Assembly: GCA_027452205.1 (NCBI GenBank)
Contig: DAIDGV010000019.1
Coordinates: 27,973-91,972 of the forward strand
From: a candidate division FCPU426 bacterium
GTDB taxonomy: Bacteria; Oederibacteriota; Muellerivitia; Muellerivitales; Muellerivitaceae
Direction: 5' to 3'
DNA: 64,000 bases
Shown: one piece after another, positions 55,188 to 63,666 of the stretch
Layout of the letters: each line of letters opens with the position of its first letter
Numbering within the stretch: position 1 is the first letter of the stretch
Position numbers and translations under genes: made by a program
The notes under the pieces: model-generated
The model's database searches: none
Seen by the model: the letters and a program-made list of their open reading frames with translations, nothing else
Told to the model about the DNA's origin: nothing

Positions 55188-56873
55188 ATGAGAAACGTTA
55201 AAGGGCCATTCAAAAAATACAAATCTTATCCCACGGTGGATATTTTGGGCCGAACTTGGCCGGACAAGGTCATCAAACAGGCTCCGACTTGGTGCAGTGT
55301 GGACCTGCGCGATGGAAACCAGGCCTTGAGCGCTCCCATGGGCATTTTAGAGAAAATGGAGATGTTTGACCTTCTGGTGGCGATAGGGTTCAAGGAAATT
55401 GAAGTCGGTTTCCCTTCGGCTGCCAGCACCGAATATGATTTTGTGCGCAAGCTCATCGAGGAAGAACGCATTCCGGTGGATGTGACCATCCAGGTAATCA
55501 CCCAAGCCCGTGAGAATCTGATCCGGTCGACATTTGAGTCTTTGAAGGGTTCGCGGCGGGCAATTGTGCACCTGTACAATTCAACCTCTGCGATTCAGCG
55601 CCAGGTAGTTTTCGGAAAAACCAAAAAAGATATCATCAAGATCGCTACAGACGCGGCCAAAATCATGTCGGTATTGAAGAAAGAATCCGGGAATTCCGGC
55701 ATTCGTTTTCAATATTCGCCGGAAAGTTTCCACGCCACCGAGTTGGGTTTTGCGCTGGATATCTGCCATGCCGTGATGGATGTTTGGAAACCGACCCGGA
55801 GCGACAAGGTTATCCTGAACCTGCCTGCGACGGTGGAAATGGGTACGCCGAACATCTACGCCGACCGCATTGAGTGGTTCCGGCGGCATGTCCGCAACCG
55901 GGAAACCGTGATCTTGAGTGTGCATACCCATAACGACCGTTCTACAGGTGTGGCCGCCGCCGAATTTGCGGTCATGGCCGGGGCCGAGAGGGTGGAGGGG
56001 TCCTTGTTCGGCAACGGGGAACGGACCGGCAACATGGATATCGTTACCATGGCCTTGAACATGTTTTCTCAAGGTGTGGACCCGAGACTCGACTTCAGCG
56101 ACATCAACCATATCAGGGATGTTTATTCCCGATGCACAGGGATGGAAGTTCATCCGCGTCACCCCTATGCGGGGGAATTGGTATTCACCGCCTTTTCGGG
56201 GTCGCACCAGGACGCGATCAATAAAGGGCTAAAGGCGATGGAAGGGTCCCGAAGCCCCCACTGGAACGTTCCTTATCTTCCGATAGATCCAAAAGATATC
56301 GGGCGTAGCTACGAATCTATCATTCGCATCAATAGCCAGTCCGGAAAAGGCGGGGTGGCTTATATTCTGGAAAATGATTGGGGCATCCGTATCCCCAAAG
56401 AGATGCAACGCGATTTCGCAAAAGTCGTGCAGTCCCGGACGGAAAAGACGGGTAAGGAACTTTCATCCGTTGATATCCGCGATTGCTTTGATGAGGAATA
56501 TCTAGAAGGGACCGGGCCCTATGTCTTGAGCCCTTGTGTGATCCATACAGGCGATGGTGGAAAGGACGACACAACGGTTTCCACGGTGATACGCAATGAC
56601 CAAACCGAAACGAGAATCGAGGCGAAAGGAAACGGCCCGGTAGACGCCTTTGTTAACGGCATCAGGGAAGGTCTCGGGATATCCTTGGACGTAGTGATGT
56701 ACGAAGAACATGCCCGGTCGAAAGGGGCTGGTGCCGATGCCATTGCCTATATCGGGATAAAGGAAGGCTCTGGTCCCATCTCTTTCGGCGCCGGTGTGGA
56801 TGCCAATATCAGCCAAGCCTCCCTCAAGGCCGTAATATCCGCATTGAACCGGGGACATGCTTGGCGAAAGTAA
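55188..56873 (+). CDS. leuA: 2-isopropylmalate synthase
   Basis: 561 residues from ATG 55188. N-terminal KYKSYPTVDILGRTWPDKVI is typical of the longer LeuA type. CSVDLRDGNQAL, VHTHNDRSTGVAAAE and GNGERTGNMDIV are the DRE-TIM catalytic and metal blocks. The C-terminal ~130 residues form the leucine-sensing LeuA dimer domain. It makes the first committed leucine intermediate from acetyl-CoA and 2-oxoisovalerate. The leader and terminator upstream predict control by leucyl-tRNA charge, in addition to leucine feedback. Confidence 0.96.
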   Translation: MRNVKGPFKKYKSYPTVDILGRTWPDKVIKQAPTWCSVDLRDGNQALSAPMGILEKMEMFDLLVAIGFKEIEVGFPSAASTEYDFVRKLIEEERIPVDVTIQVITQARENLIRSTFESLKGSRRAIVHLYNSTSAIQRQVVFGKTKKDIIKIATDAAKIMSVLKKESGNSGIRFQYSPESFHATELGFALDICHAVMDVWKPTRSDKVILNLPATVEMGTPNIYADRIEWFRRHVRNRETVILSVHTHNDRSTGVAAAEFAVMAGAERVEGSLFGNGERTGNMDIVTMALNMFSQGVDPRLDFSDINHIRDVYSRCTGMEVHPRHPYAGELVFTAFSGSHQDAINKGLKAMEGSRSPHWNVPYLPIDPKDIGRSYESIIRINSQSGKGGVAYILENDWGIRIPKEMQRDFAKVVQSRTEKTGKELSSVDIRDCFDEEYLEGTGPYVLSPCVIHTGDGGKDDTTVSTVIRNDQTETRIEAKGNGPVDAFVNGIREGLGISLDVVMYEEHARSKGAGADAIAYIGIKEGSGPISFGAGVDANISQASLKAVISALNRGHAWRK

Positions 56874-56996
56874 GGTTCCGTGTCAGCTTCACAAAATTCT
56901 GACTTGAGTTAGGCTGAACACTTTACAAAAACTCGAAGGTCTGCGAGATCGAGATCGTGCGCCAACGCTAAATTGAAACGGGTCCGAAATAAGACT

Positions 56997-57026
56997 TGTC
57001 CACGACGGGGACCCGGCGTGGACAGG
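56997..57026. repeat. 30-bp palindromic repeat, copy 1
   Basis: TGTCCACGACGGGGACCC followed by GGCGTGGACAGG. One mismatch from copy 2 (57659-57688). Confidence 0.85.
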
Positions 57027-57036
57027 CCGGCCTAAC

Positions 57037-57084
57037 TTGAAAACTCCTTTTGGATATGTATAATCATAGCTATAACTATAGCTA
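57037..57084 (+). promoter_or_regulatory. mazEF promoter and operator
   Basis: TTGAAA (57037) and TATAAT (57059) with a 16-base spacer. TAGCTATA-AC-TATAGCTA (57067-57084) is a perfect 8-bp inverted repeat at the start of the transcript, a likely antitoxin binding site. Confidence 0.75.
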
Positions 57085-57100
57085 ACCACGGAGGCGGGAT

Positions 57101-57334
57101 ATGCGGACAGTTCAAATGACATTGGAGGATGACCTGGTGAAATCTGTCGACCAGGCGGCCAAGAAGTTGCACACAACAAGATCCGCCTTCGCCCGGTTGG
57201 CCCTCAAGGAAGCGCTCCGAAACCTGAAGATAAAACAATTGGAACATCAGCACCGCCAGGGTTACCAAGCCCGCCCGTCCACCCGGGAAGAGGTCGGCGT
57301 TTGGGAGAAGGAACAAGCCTGGGGTGATGAATGA
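57101..57334 (+). CDS. MazE-like ribbon-helix-helix antitoxin
   Basis: 77 residues. MRTVQMTLEDDLVKSVDQAA and KKLHTTRSAFARLALKEAL form a ribbon-helix-helix DNA-binding domain; the charged C-terminus (STREEVGVWEKEQAWGDE) would wrap the toxin. GGAGG precedes the ATG. The toxin start overlaps its stop (ATGA). Confidence 0.87.
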   Translation: MRTVQMTLEDDLVKSVDQAAKKLHTTRSAFARLALKEALRNLKIKQLEHQHRQGYQARPSTREEVGVWEKEQAWGDE

Positions 57335-57642
57335 AGCGGGGGGAAGTCCGTTGGTATAAATTCACCCATCCCGACAAGAAGCGTCCCGTTTTGGTCCTGA
57401 CCCGGAACTCCATCATTGAATACCTTGATGAGATTACGGTCGCCCCCATTACCTCCACGGTTCGCAACATTCCCAGCGAAGTCCAACTAAGTCGTAGTGA
57501 GGGTCTGGCGAAAGATTGCGCCGTTAACTTTGACCATATCCAAACCGTCTCGAAGGCGAAACTAGGGGGGCTCATTACGACACTCTCCCATGCAAAGCTT
57601 TCAGAGACCAGGCAGGCTATCCTATTCGCCTTGGGTTTATAA
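57331..57642 (+). CDS. MazF/PemK-family endoribonuclease toxin
   Basis: 103 residues. RGEVRWYKFTHPDKKRPVLVLTR with the conserved Arg-Pro-Val, ITVAPITSTVRNIPSEVQL, and VNFDHIQTVSKAKLGG are the MazF blocks. It cleaves mRNA at specific sequences when not neutralised by MazE. Confidence 0.92.
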   Translation: MKRGEVRWYKFTHPDKKRPVLVLTRNSIIEYLDEITVAPITSTVRNIPSEVQLSRSEGLAKDCAVNFDHIQTVSKAKLGGLITTLSHAKLSETRQAILFALGL

Positions 57643-57658
57643 ATGGGTTAGCGGAGGT

Positions 57659-57688
57659 TGTCCACGACGGGGACCCGTCGTGGACAGG
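57659..57688. repeat. 30-bp palindromic repeat, copy 2
   Basis: Matches copy 1 at 29 of 30 bases. The two copies bracket mazEF. Confidence 0.85.
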
Positions 57689-58053
57689 GAAATGAATGGA
57701 TCGTTAGTATTTTGAATCTTTATTTAAATTGCAATAAACATTCAAAATGAACTGATGACTCTGAAGGAGCTTGCGCCGCTCTTCGGGAGTCAGTTTCTCG
57801 CATACAAGATTGAAAAGTTTATATCGCCTTTGCTTCAAGTCAGCAACAACGAAACGTCCCTCGGTCGATCGTGGAGGCAGGTGTATAACTGGGATAAGCC
57901 GCACAGCGGCTTGGGTGGCAAGACTCGATGGAAGCAAGGGCTGAAAAGTTTGGATTTAACTAACTTAAATTGGGATCGAACTTTGTTTATAAATTTGCGT
58001 CCCTAAGCAAAGAACGATGTATTTTTTTAAAAATACGAGGTAGTATACATAGT
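57689..58053. other. Non-coding gap or gene remnant
   Basis: 365 bases without a supported gene. A minus-strand frame at about 57704-57860 reads EKLTPEERRKLLQSHQFI, which looks protein-like and may be the tail of a lost gene. Confidence 0.3.
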
Positions 58054-58413
58054 GTGAACAAACTGATTTCTATAACTTTTCGGGTCTCTTTAATGGCAGG
58101 GTTTCTCATGGCGACTTTGCCTTGCATTTGCGAGGCAATGGTTTGGAAAACAGACCAACAGTCGGATTGTTGTGGGACTCATGGCGATCATGATGATTGC
58201 CCAAATCCGGGTCATTGTGACTCGAAATTTTTTCATTCTTGTATGAATCAAAAAGCTGAATTGGTCAGTTCGAGCTTTTCTGTTTCTGTGAAAATGATTG
58301 GACCTGTTTTTTCAATTCAAGCATTACGGAAGCCTTCTTTGGCAAGCCGGTTAGTTGTTCCATCTTATTCTCCGCCGCAGTCTCCCCCAATCATTTCCAT
58401 TCTTCGCATCTGA
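58054..58413 (+). CDS. Small secreted Cys/His-rich protein
   Basis: 119 residues from GTG 58054 (GAGG upstream, widely spaced). Signal peptide about 1-28, then DCCGTHGDHDDCPNPGHCDS and FFHSCMNQ, a metal-binding pattern, then a Pro-rich tail. The neighbours suggest a copper or other metal role. No named family. Confidence 0.6.
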   Translation: MNKLISITFRVSLMAGFLMATLPCICEAMVWKTDQQSDCCGTHGDHDDCPNPGHCDSKFFHSCMNQKAELVSSSFSVSVKMIGPVFSIQALRKPSLASRLVVPSYSPPQSPPIISILRI

Positions 58414-58496
58414 TTGTTTTGGCCAGGTTGAGTTTCTTAAACGGACTTTTGCTCGTTTGAGAAATGGGCGGGAACATGTTCAGAAAAATCCTTTTT

Positions 58497-58682
58497 TCAA
58501 TTCTTCTTTTTTTTCATGCTTTTTGATTTTTTGGTGGAGTCTTTTGTATCGGGGTCCAAGGCTTTCTTGAATTCTGTAATGGATTCCCCGAGAGACCTAG
58601 CAAATTTGGGAATTCGATCAGCGCCGAAAAACAAAAGAAAGACAGCGGCGACGACTAGGATTTCTTCCATGCGACCAAACAT
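58497..58682 (-). CDS. tatA: Twin-arginine translocase TatA/TatE subunit
   Basis: 61 residues from ATG 58682, chosen because AAAGGAG lies just upstream. One membrane helix (EILVVAAVFLLFFGADRIP), the FGADRIPKFARSLGES amphipathic helix, then a Lys-rich tail, the TatA plan. It is divergent from a Tat-signal copper oxidase, an apt pairing. No tatB or tatC is in the window. Confidence 0.92.
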   Translation of the reverse strand: MFGRMEEILVVAAVFLLFFGADRIPKFARSLGESITEFKKALDPDTKDSTKKSKSMKKKKN

Positions 58683-58771
58683 AAGTGGCTCCTTTTGAAT
58701 AGAGAATAGGAACATCTTAAGCTAAAAAAATCATTAAACAAATAAAAGTGCCACAAACTGCGGAGGCTAAT

Positions 58772-60100
58772 GTGAAAAAAACAAATGATTCTCGACGATA
58801 TAAGAATAAGGCGATCGTGCCAATAAAAAAAGAGCTGGCTTCTGTCAAAAGTTCGGTGACTCGCCGCGATTTCATGAGATTGGCGGGATTGACGGGTGCC
58901 GGACTTGCGTTCTTAAAAGCGCTCCCCGCATTTGCGGCTGGAGCCGCTACGAGCACTATGACTAAATTGGGCGATCCGGCACCTCAGCCTGAAGTTTTCC
59001 CAAAATCAAAAGGTTCCAAGTGGCTGGCACCACAGCATAATCCGCGCTCCACGCCTCTTTTGGGTGAAACCATCAGGGAATTTAATATGGACGTAGTTAT
59101 TGCCGAACACGAAATCGTTCCCAAAGTTGTGGTTCACGCCTTTACCTTTAACGGCACTTTGCCCGGGCCTGAAATCCGAGTCAAGGAAGGGGAGTGGTTG
59201 AAGGTAAACTTGACCAATAAGACGAAGGAGAACCACACCATCCACTGGCACGGCATTCAAGTGCCCTGCGAAATGGATGGAGTTCCTTTGGGAACCCAAT
59301 GGCCAGTGGGACCGGGACAGACTTTCACCTATCTTTTCCGGGCACAACCAGCCGGAACACATTTTTATCACTGTCATGTCATGACTCCATTGCATATACA
59401 GGCAGGACTTTTTGGATCTCTTATCATTGAACCGGAACATGACCCTGTTAAAGAGCTATTCCCATATGACAGGGATTACACACTCATTTTGAGCGAGATC
59501 GACACCAACTACGTCCGAGATGAAATGAACCGGATGCTCAAGGAGATGGGCCTCATGGACAAGATGAACCACTCTCCCGGCCTTATGGCTGAAATGAACG
59601 GACTCATGATGGGCCAGTTCAAGAACCGCGCGGAATTCCTTAAGGCCGTCAAGGGAGGGTACATTCCGCCCTATGTGCCCGCCAAGCATGGGTCGCCGGT
59701 TATCTCGAATCCCAACTTTTTCATGATCAACGGCAAGTCTTATCCGATGACGGAGGAACTCAAAATCCGCCAAGGAGAAACCATCAGAGTGCGTTTGATC
59801 GGGGCCGGCGTAGATCCCCATTTCATGCATCTTCACGGGCATGATTTTTGGCACGTTTGTCAGGATGGCAGTCCTCTGCCGAATCCAGTTCGACTCAATA
59901 CAGTGCCGGTTTTTCCCGGCACTACCGCGGACATCATCATCCAGGGCACCAATCCGGGGCATTGGCATTTCCATGATCATTCGGACAAGGCGACAACCAA
60001 CAACGGCCATTTTCCTGGAGGCATGATGACCATGCTCATGTACGAGGATGCTCGTGCGGCGGGATTCAGGTTCAATCCTGTTGTCGCTGTAGATTCGTAA
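58772..60100 (+). CDS. Two-domain multicopper oxidase, Tat-exported
   Basis: 442 residues from GTG 58772 (GGAGG upstream). Tat signal with TRRDFMRLAGLTGAG (twin Arg 31-32). Domain 1 has HTIHWHG (H158, H160) and HFYHCHVMTPLHIQ (H200, C201, H202, H208), so the type 1 copper cysteine is in domain 1. Domain 2 has HFMHLHGHDFW and HWHFHDHSDKATTNNGHF without a cysteine. That arrangement matches type B two-domain oxidases rather than CopA. It may detoxify cuprous ion in the periplasm. Confidence 0.9.
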   Translation: MKKTNDSRRYKNKAIVPIKKELASVKSSVTRRDFMRLAGLTGAGLAFLKALPAFAAGAATSTMTKLGDPAPQPEVFPKSKGSKWLAPQHNPRSTPLLGETIREFNMDVVIAEHEIVPKVVVHAFTFNGTLPGPEIRVKEGEWLKVNLTNKTKENHTIHWHGIQVPCEMDGVPLGTQWPVGPGQTFTYLFRAQPAGTHFYHCHVMTPLHIQAGLFGSLIIEPEHDPVKELFPYDRDYTLILSEIDTNYVRDEMNRMLKEMGLMDKMNHSPGLMAEMNGLMMGQFKNRAEFLKAVKGGYIPPYVPAKHGSPVISNPNFFMINGKSYPMTEELKIRQGETIRVRLIGAGVDPHFMHLHGHDFWHVCQDGSPLPNPVRLNTVPVFPGTTADIIIQGTNPGHWHFHDHSDKATTNNGHFPGGMMTMLMYEDARAAGFRFNPVVAVDS

Positions 60101-60136
60101 TTGGCGGATGTCATGAACCTTAACAAAGGAGAAATT

Positions 60137-61357
60137 ATGTTATTTGAAATGAAATTAATTTTATTTTTGTTGTTTGTTCTCGTCTCCGTGCCATTGTTTG
60201 CACAAGTAGAACAAGCGTCCATTGCCGGAAATAATGAAGAACTTTCCCTTCCTCAAATCGAGTTGGCTGGAGAAGGAATCTTAAGCCTCGATTACCAGGG
60301 CCAACAGGGTACGTCTGGTGGAAGCTGGACTGGGGCGGGAGGTCCCAACCTTTCTGATTCCAGCTTGATGGTAGGAGTTGCCAAACAGCTTTATGATGAG
60401 AGTGTGGGTAGTTTTTCCGTGGGGGTGGTGTCTCGTGATACAACGGGGCCGGGTGGAGTAGGCAATCTTTTCCTTAGCCAATTGATGGCGGACTATCAAA
60501 CCAAAGAAATGGAGTGGGTTGTTGGGCGTACCAATGCTATCGGTTCCCGGCTGCTCTCCCTGCCTACTTTACGTGATGATGATCTCTGGTTTTTTACACG
60601 GCTCCTTAACCCGCTGGCTTCCACAGACAACCTGGAGGCGCACCGTTACTCGGATATGGTGTCAGGAACTTTCAATTGGAACCTGCGGACTTTTATCAAT
60701 GTTCATGCCCAAAGGTTGATAGATGATTCCAATACGGGGAACTTCCAAACGAATTCCTACGGGTTGAGCCTCGACTTCCTCAGTCTTCCGGGCTATGAGA
60801 ATGTGGAATTTATGCCTCAATTGAGTTTGGGTTATGAGTACCGTCCGCTTTCTGCTTCCGAAGGCAACGCTTCCCATGCGGTTTATGGAGGAGCGGTTCT
60901 CAACCTGAACGAAAGCGTTGTTGACCGGGTGGATCTTCGGTTACAGGATATTTACACCTTTGGGAATTCATTATCTTCTTTCTCCGTGGGAAGCGACGCC
61001 TTCCGGCTGGATTCCAACTCCATTGCGGCTTCCTTGCGATGGCATCACGACCCTTTTGGAATGCCGGGGTTTCAGTTATCGGTGACAGGAGGATATAGAA
61101 CTTATTCCAAGGTTTCAGACGCTTCCGCCTGGGGAATCGCCGTTTCGGGGGTGAAAGACCTTGGGGAGGATGTTGATCTCACGCTCCAATACAGTCTGCA
61201 ACAGTGGCTGGGTTCCCTGTCCGGCCTCACTGGCTTTAACGCGGCGGAACAAACCGTTCAATTGGGGTTCGCTTTCCGGTTTGACACCACTTTCAACCGC
61301 AATATCGGACCGCGCCGGTCGCTTTTGAATATGTTGCATCAGTACATTCCAAACTGA
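60137..61357 (+). CDS. Predicted outer-membrane beta-barrel protein
   Basis: 406 residues from ATG 60137 (AAAGGAG upstream). A signal peptide ends in FAQ; the rest alternates hydrophobic and polar residues with many aromatic strand ends. It may be a porin-like component of the metal cluster. No family recognised. Confidence 0.65.
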   Translation: MLFEMKLILFLLFVLVSVPLFAQVEQASIAGNNEELSLPQIELAGEGILSLDYQGQQGTSGGSWTGAGGPNLSDSSLMVGVAKQLYDESVGSFSVGVVSRDTTGPGGVGNLFLSQLMADYQTKEMEWVVGRTNAIGSRLLSLPTLRDDDLWFFTRLLNPLASTDNLEAHRYSDMVSGTFNWNLRTFINVHAQRLIDDSNTGNFQTNSYGLSLDFLSLPGYENVEFMPQLSLGYEYRPLSASEGNASHAVYGGAVLNLNESVVDRVDLRLQDIYTFGNSLSSFSVGSDAFRLDSNSIAASLRWHHDPFGMPGFQLSVTGGYRTYSKVSDASAWGIAVSGVKDLGEDVDLTLQYSLQQWLGSLSGLTGFNAAEQTVQLGFAFRFDTTFNRNIGPRRSLLNMLHQYIPN

Positions 61358-61373
61358 GGAAAGGAATCTAATT

Positions 61374-62087
61374 ATGAAAAAAACAAAAGAAGTTTTTTAC
61401 GGAGTTTTACTGGCACTAATGTTTTTATATTTGCCTGTTTTTGGAAAAGATTCGAGCATGCCTGATTCCTATCCGGGTATGCCGCAGATGAAAGCGACCG
61501 AAACCTATACGGCTACGGGGAAGGAGGATTGGAGCCAGACTACGGGTTTCGGAGCAGATTCGACCATGATCGGAATGATGAACGAGATGATGGTCGGAGG
61601 TTCGGGTATGGAGAACATGAAGATGAATATGAACCTCTCGGACACATCGAAGCAGGAGAACGGTTCAACGAAAAAGGATGATGATTCCAACATGGAAGGA
61701 ATGGATATGTCCGGCGGATCGGATATGAAAAACATGAATATGGGAAAGAATAAAAAGGAATCTTCTTCGACGGCGACACTGGTCAGCATTCAGGCTGCTT
61801 TGAAAGAGGGCGCGCCCAAGGTAGGGACGGAAACATTGATTCTCACGCTTTCAGACCCTGTGACTGGTAAACCATTGGAGAAACTCAATGTCGCTTGCAA
61901 GGTTTTCATGACCATTATGGATATGGGCACGGCCAAGCCTAAAGTTGATGAATTGGGCAAAGGCCGTTATCAGGTAAAAGTGAAGTTTGTCATGGCGGGA
62001 CCCTGGCGGGTGGAATTGAATATCGCCATGCCAGATCAAAAGCAGATAGTTAAGGATTTGGATTTCAACGCGCGTATGCCGGAATAG
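61374..62087 (+). CDS. Met-rich secreted protein with YtkA/FixH-like domain
   Basis: 237 residues. Signal peptide, then about 65-125 very rich in Met, Asn and Gly (MENMKMNMNLS, NMEGMDMSGGSDMKNMNMG), suited to cuprous binding. About 135-235 form a YtkA/FixH-like beta domain (DPVTGKPLEKLNVACKVF, then MAGPWRVELNIAMP). It likely carries or buffers copper. Confidence 0.8.
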   Translation: MKKTKEVFYGVLLALMFLYLPVFGKDSSMPDSYPGMPQMKATETYTATGKEDWSQTTGFGADSTMIGMMNEMMVGGSGMENMKMNMNLSDTSKQENGSTKKDDDSNMEGMDMSGGSDMKNMNMGKNKKESSSTATLVSIQAALKEGAPKVGTETLILTLSDPVTGKPLEKLNVACKVFMTIMDMGTAKPKVDELGKGRYQVKVKFVMAGPWRVELNIAMPDQKQIVKDLDFNARMPE

Positions 62088-62095
62088 GGGGAATT

Positions 62096-62590
62096 ATGAA
62101 AAACACTGGGAAATGGATGACATTTTTTTTAACGCTGTCGGTCAGTTTGGTTTGGGCGAGTGATGGTCATCATACTGAAAAAACTTTAAAGGAGAAACCA
62201 AAGTCGAAATGGGATAGGGCGGTTCAGTCCATTGGGGTGGATTATCAAAAAAATGTCGAGCCGATTTTTAAGGTTAGCTGTTTTGACTGCCATTCCGGCT
62301 TCACCAGTTATCCATGGTATCACTCGATTCCTGGCATCAAAGGGATGATGGACGGTGATGTGGATAAAGCCAAAAAGAATCTCGACATGTCGAATGGATA
62401 TCCCTTCAAGGGAAACGGGAATCTGGAGAGTGATTTAAAGGCCATCACTTACCAGGTTGATAAGGGGAAAATGCCTCCGCTCAAATACCGCGTGATGCAC
62501 TGGAAAAGCGGGCTGACGGAAAAGCAGAAGCAGGCGATTGAGGATTGGACGGGCCGTAGTTTGGATAAGTTGGACCAGGCCGAGCCGTAA
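62096..62590 (+). CDS. Haem-binding (cytochrome-like) protein
   Basis: 164 residues. Signal peptide, then SCFDCHSGFTSYPWYH (CxxCH haem site) and KMPPLKYRVMHW (likely Met ligand), matching the haem-binding domain family. Periplasmic electron carrier or sensor. It lies 8 bases after the Met-rich gene. Confidence 0.85.
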   Translation: MKNTGKWMTFFLTLSVSLVWASDGHHTEKTLKEKPKSKWDRAVQSIGVDYQKNVEPIFKVSCFDCHSGFTSYPWYHSIPGIKGMMDGDVDKAKKNLDMSNGYPFKGNGNLESDLKAITYQVDKGKMPPLKYRVMHWKSGLTEKQKQAIEDWTGRSLDKLDQAEP

Positions 62591-62646
62591 AAGTTTTGTT
62601 TGGAATGAGCCTAGTGTAGTTAAATTTAACATTTAGGAGAAAAAAG

Positions 62647-63069
62647 ATGAAAAAAATTCTGGTTTTATCAGTGATGCTGTTTGTGGGAGCAGTTTTCGCG
62701 GGGGCTTATGCGGAAGAGATGAAGGGAATGGACATGGGAAACAAGAAAAAGTCAAAAGTTTTAACCGTAACGGGAACACTAGTGGATACCAGCTGTTACA
62801 TCGAAGATGGGGCAACCGGCAATGACCATGATGGAATGAAAGCCTGCGGAACGGAGTGCCTCAAGGGCGGGAGCCCGGCGGGTTTGTTGGTGGGTAAAAA
62901 ACTGTATACGCTGGCTTTTCCCGCTCCCGTTTTCAAGGATTACGTCGGTCAGCAGATCGAAATTACAGGGAAATTGTATCTTGGCGACCAATTGATTCCA
63001 AGTAAGGCTTTTGTTGTTAAGAGCGGAAAAAAGGTGGAAATCAAGATCGCGGGCAAGGCAATGATGTAA
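62647..63069 (+). CDS. Secreted two-cysteine-pair protein
   Basis: 140 residues. Signal peptide, MKGMDMGN, then TLVDTSCYIEDGATGNDHDG, MKACGTECLKGGSPAG, and VGQQIEITGKLYLGDQLIPS. Cysteines and His could bind metal. It is related to the next protein. No named function. Confidence 0.65.
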   Translation: MKKILVLSVMLFVGAVFAGAYAEEMKGMDMGNKKKSKVLTVTGTLVDTSCYIEDGATGNDHDGMKACGTECLKGGSPAGLLVGKKLYTLAFPAPVFKDYVGQQIEITGKLYLGDQLIPSKAFVVKSGKKVEIKIAGKAMM

Positions 63070-63165
63070 ACAGCCGAGAGTCCGGAATTTGGAAGGTTAA
63101 AGCAGATGTTCTAGTAATGTTTTTTGGGGATTAATGCGTAACTCAATTTCTAAAGGAGATGATAG

Positions 63166-63666
63166 ATGAAAAAGCTTTTAGCTTTATTGGCGGTTATTGT
63201 ATTTTTGGCATTAGGCGGAAGAAGTTTATGGGCTCACGGCGATGATAATACGCCCGATCAAACTTTGACCGGTGAGGTGGTTTGCGTTTCTTGTTATTTG
63301 GCCCATGACGGCGAGGGCGAGGAACACGCCAAATGCGCTAAGAAATGTTTCGCCAAAGGAATGCCTATTGGATTAAAAGTTGGAGACAAACTTTATCTGG
63401 CGGCGGGTGAAGGCCATGAAAGCGCCAACAAAATGTTGGGCGCCTACGCGGGCCTGCAAGTCTCCGTTACCGGCCATGTTATGGAAAAAGATGGAATGAG
63501 TATGGTAGAGGTGGAAACGATTGTCCCTGCCGATATCACCAGTCCGAAAGATTCCGCCACCGGAAACGTCGACCATAAGACCTATTTTTGTTCTATGGAT
63601 GGTTACACAAGCGATAAACCGGGGAAGTGCCCAAAGTGCGGCATGGATTTGACCGAAAAGAAGTAA
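63166..63666 (+). CDS. Secreted protein with heavy-metal-binding tail
   Basis: 166 residues. Signal peptide; core VVCVSCYLAHDGEGEEHAKC and AKKCFAKGMPIGLKVGDKL resemble the previous protein; the C-terminal YFCSMDGYTSDKPGKCPKCG followed by MDL matches the heavy-metal-binding domain (CSMD in place of CPMH). Probable copper or other metal binding. Confidence 0.8.
   Translation: MKKLLALLAVIVFLALGGRSLWAHGDDNTPDQTLTGEVVCVSCYLAHDGEGEEHAKCAKKCFAKGMPIGLKVGDKLYLAAGEGHESANKMLGAYAGLQVSVTGHVMEKDGMSMVEVETIVPADITSPKDSATGNVDHKTYFCSMDGYTSDKPGKCPKCGMDLTEKK

Noticed and set aside
57704..57937. Minus-strand 77-codon ORF after mazF
   Set aside because: No ribosome site or family; kept only as a possible gene remnant.
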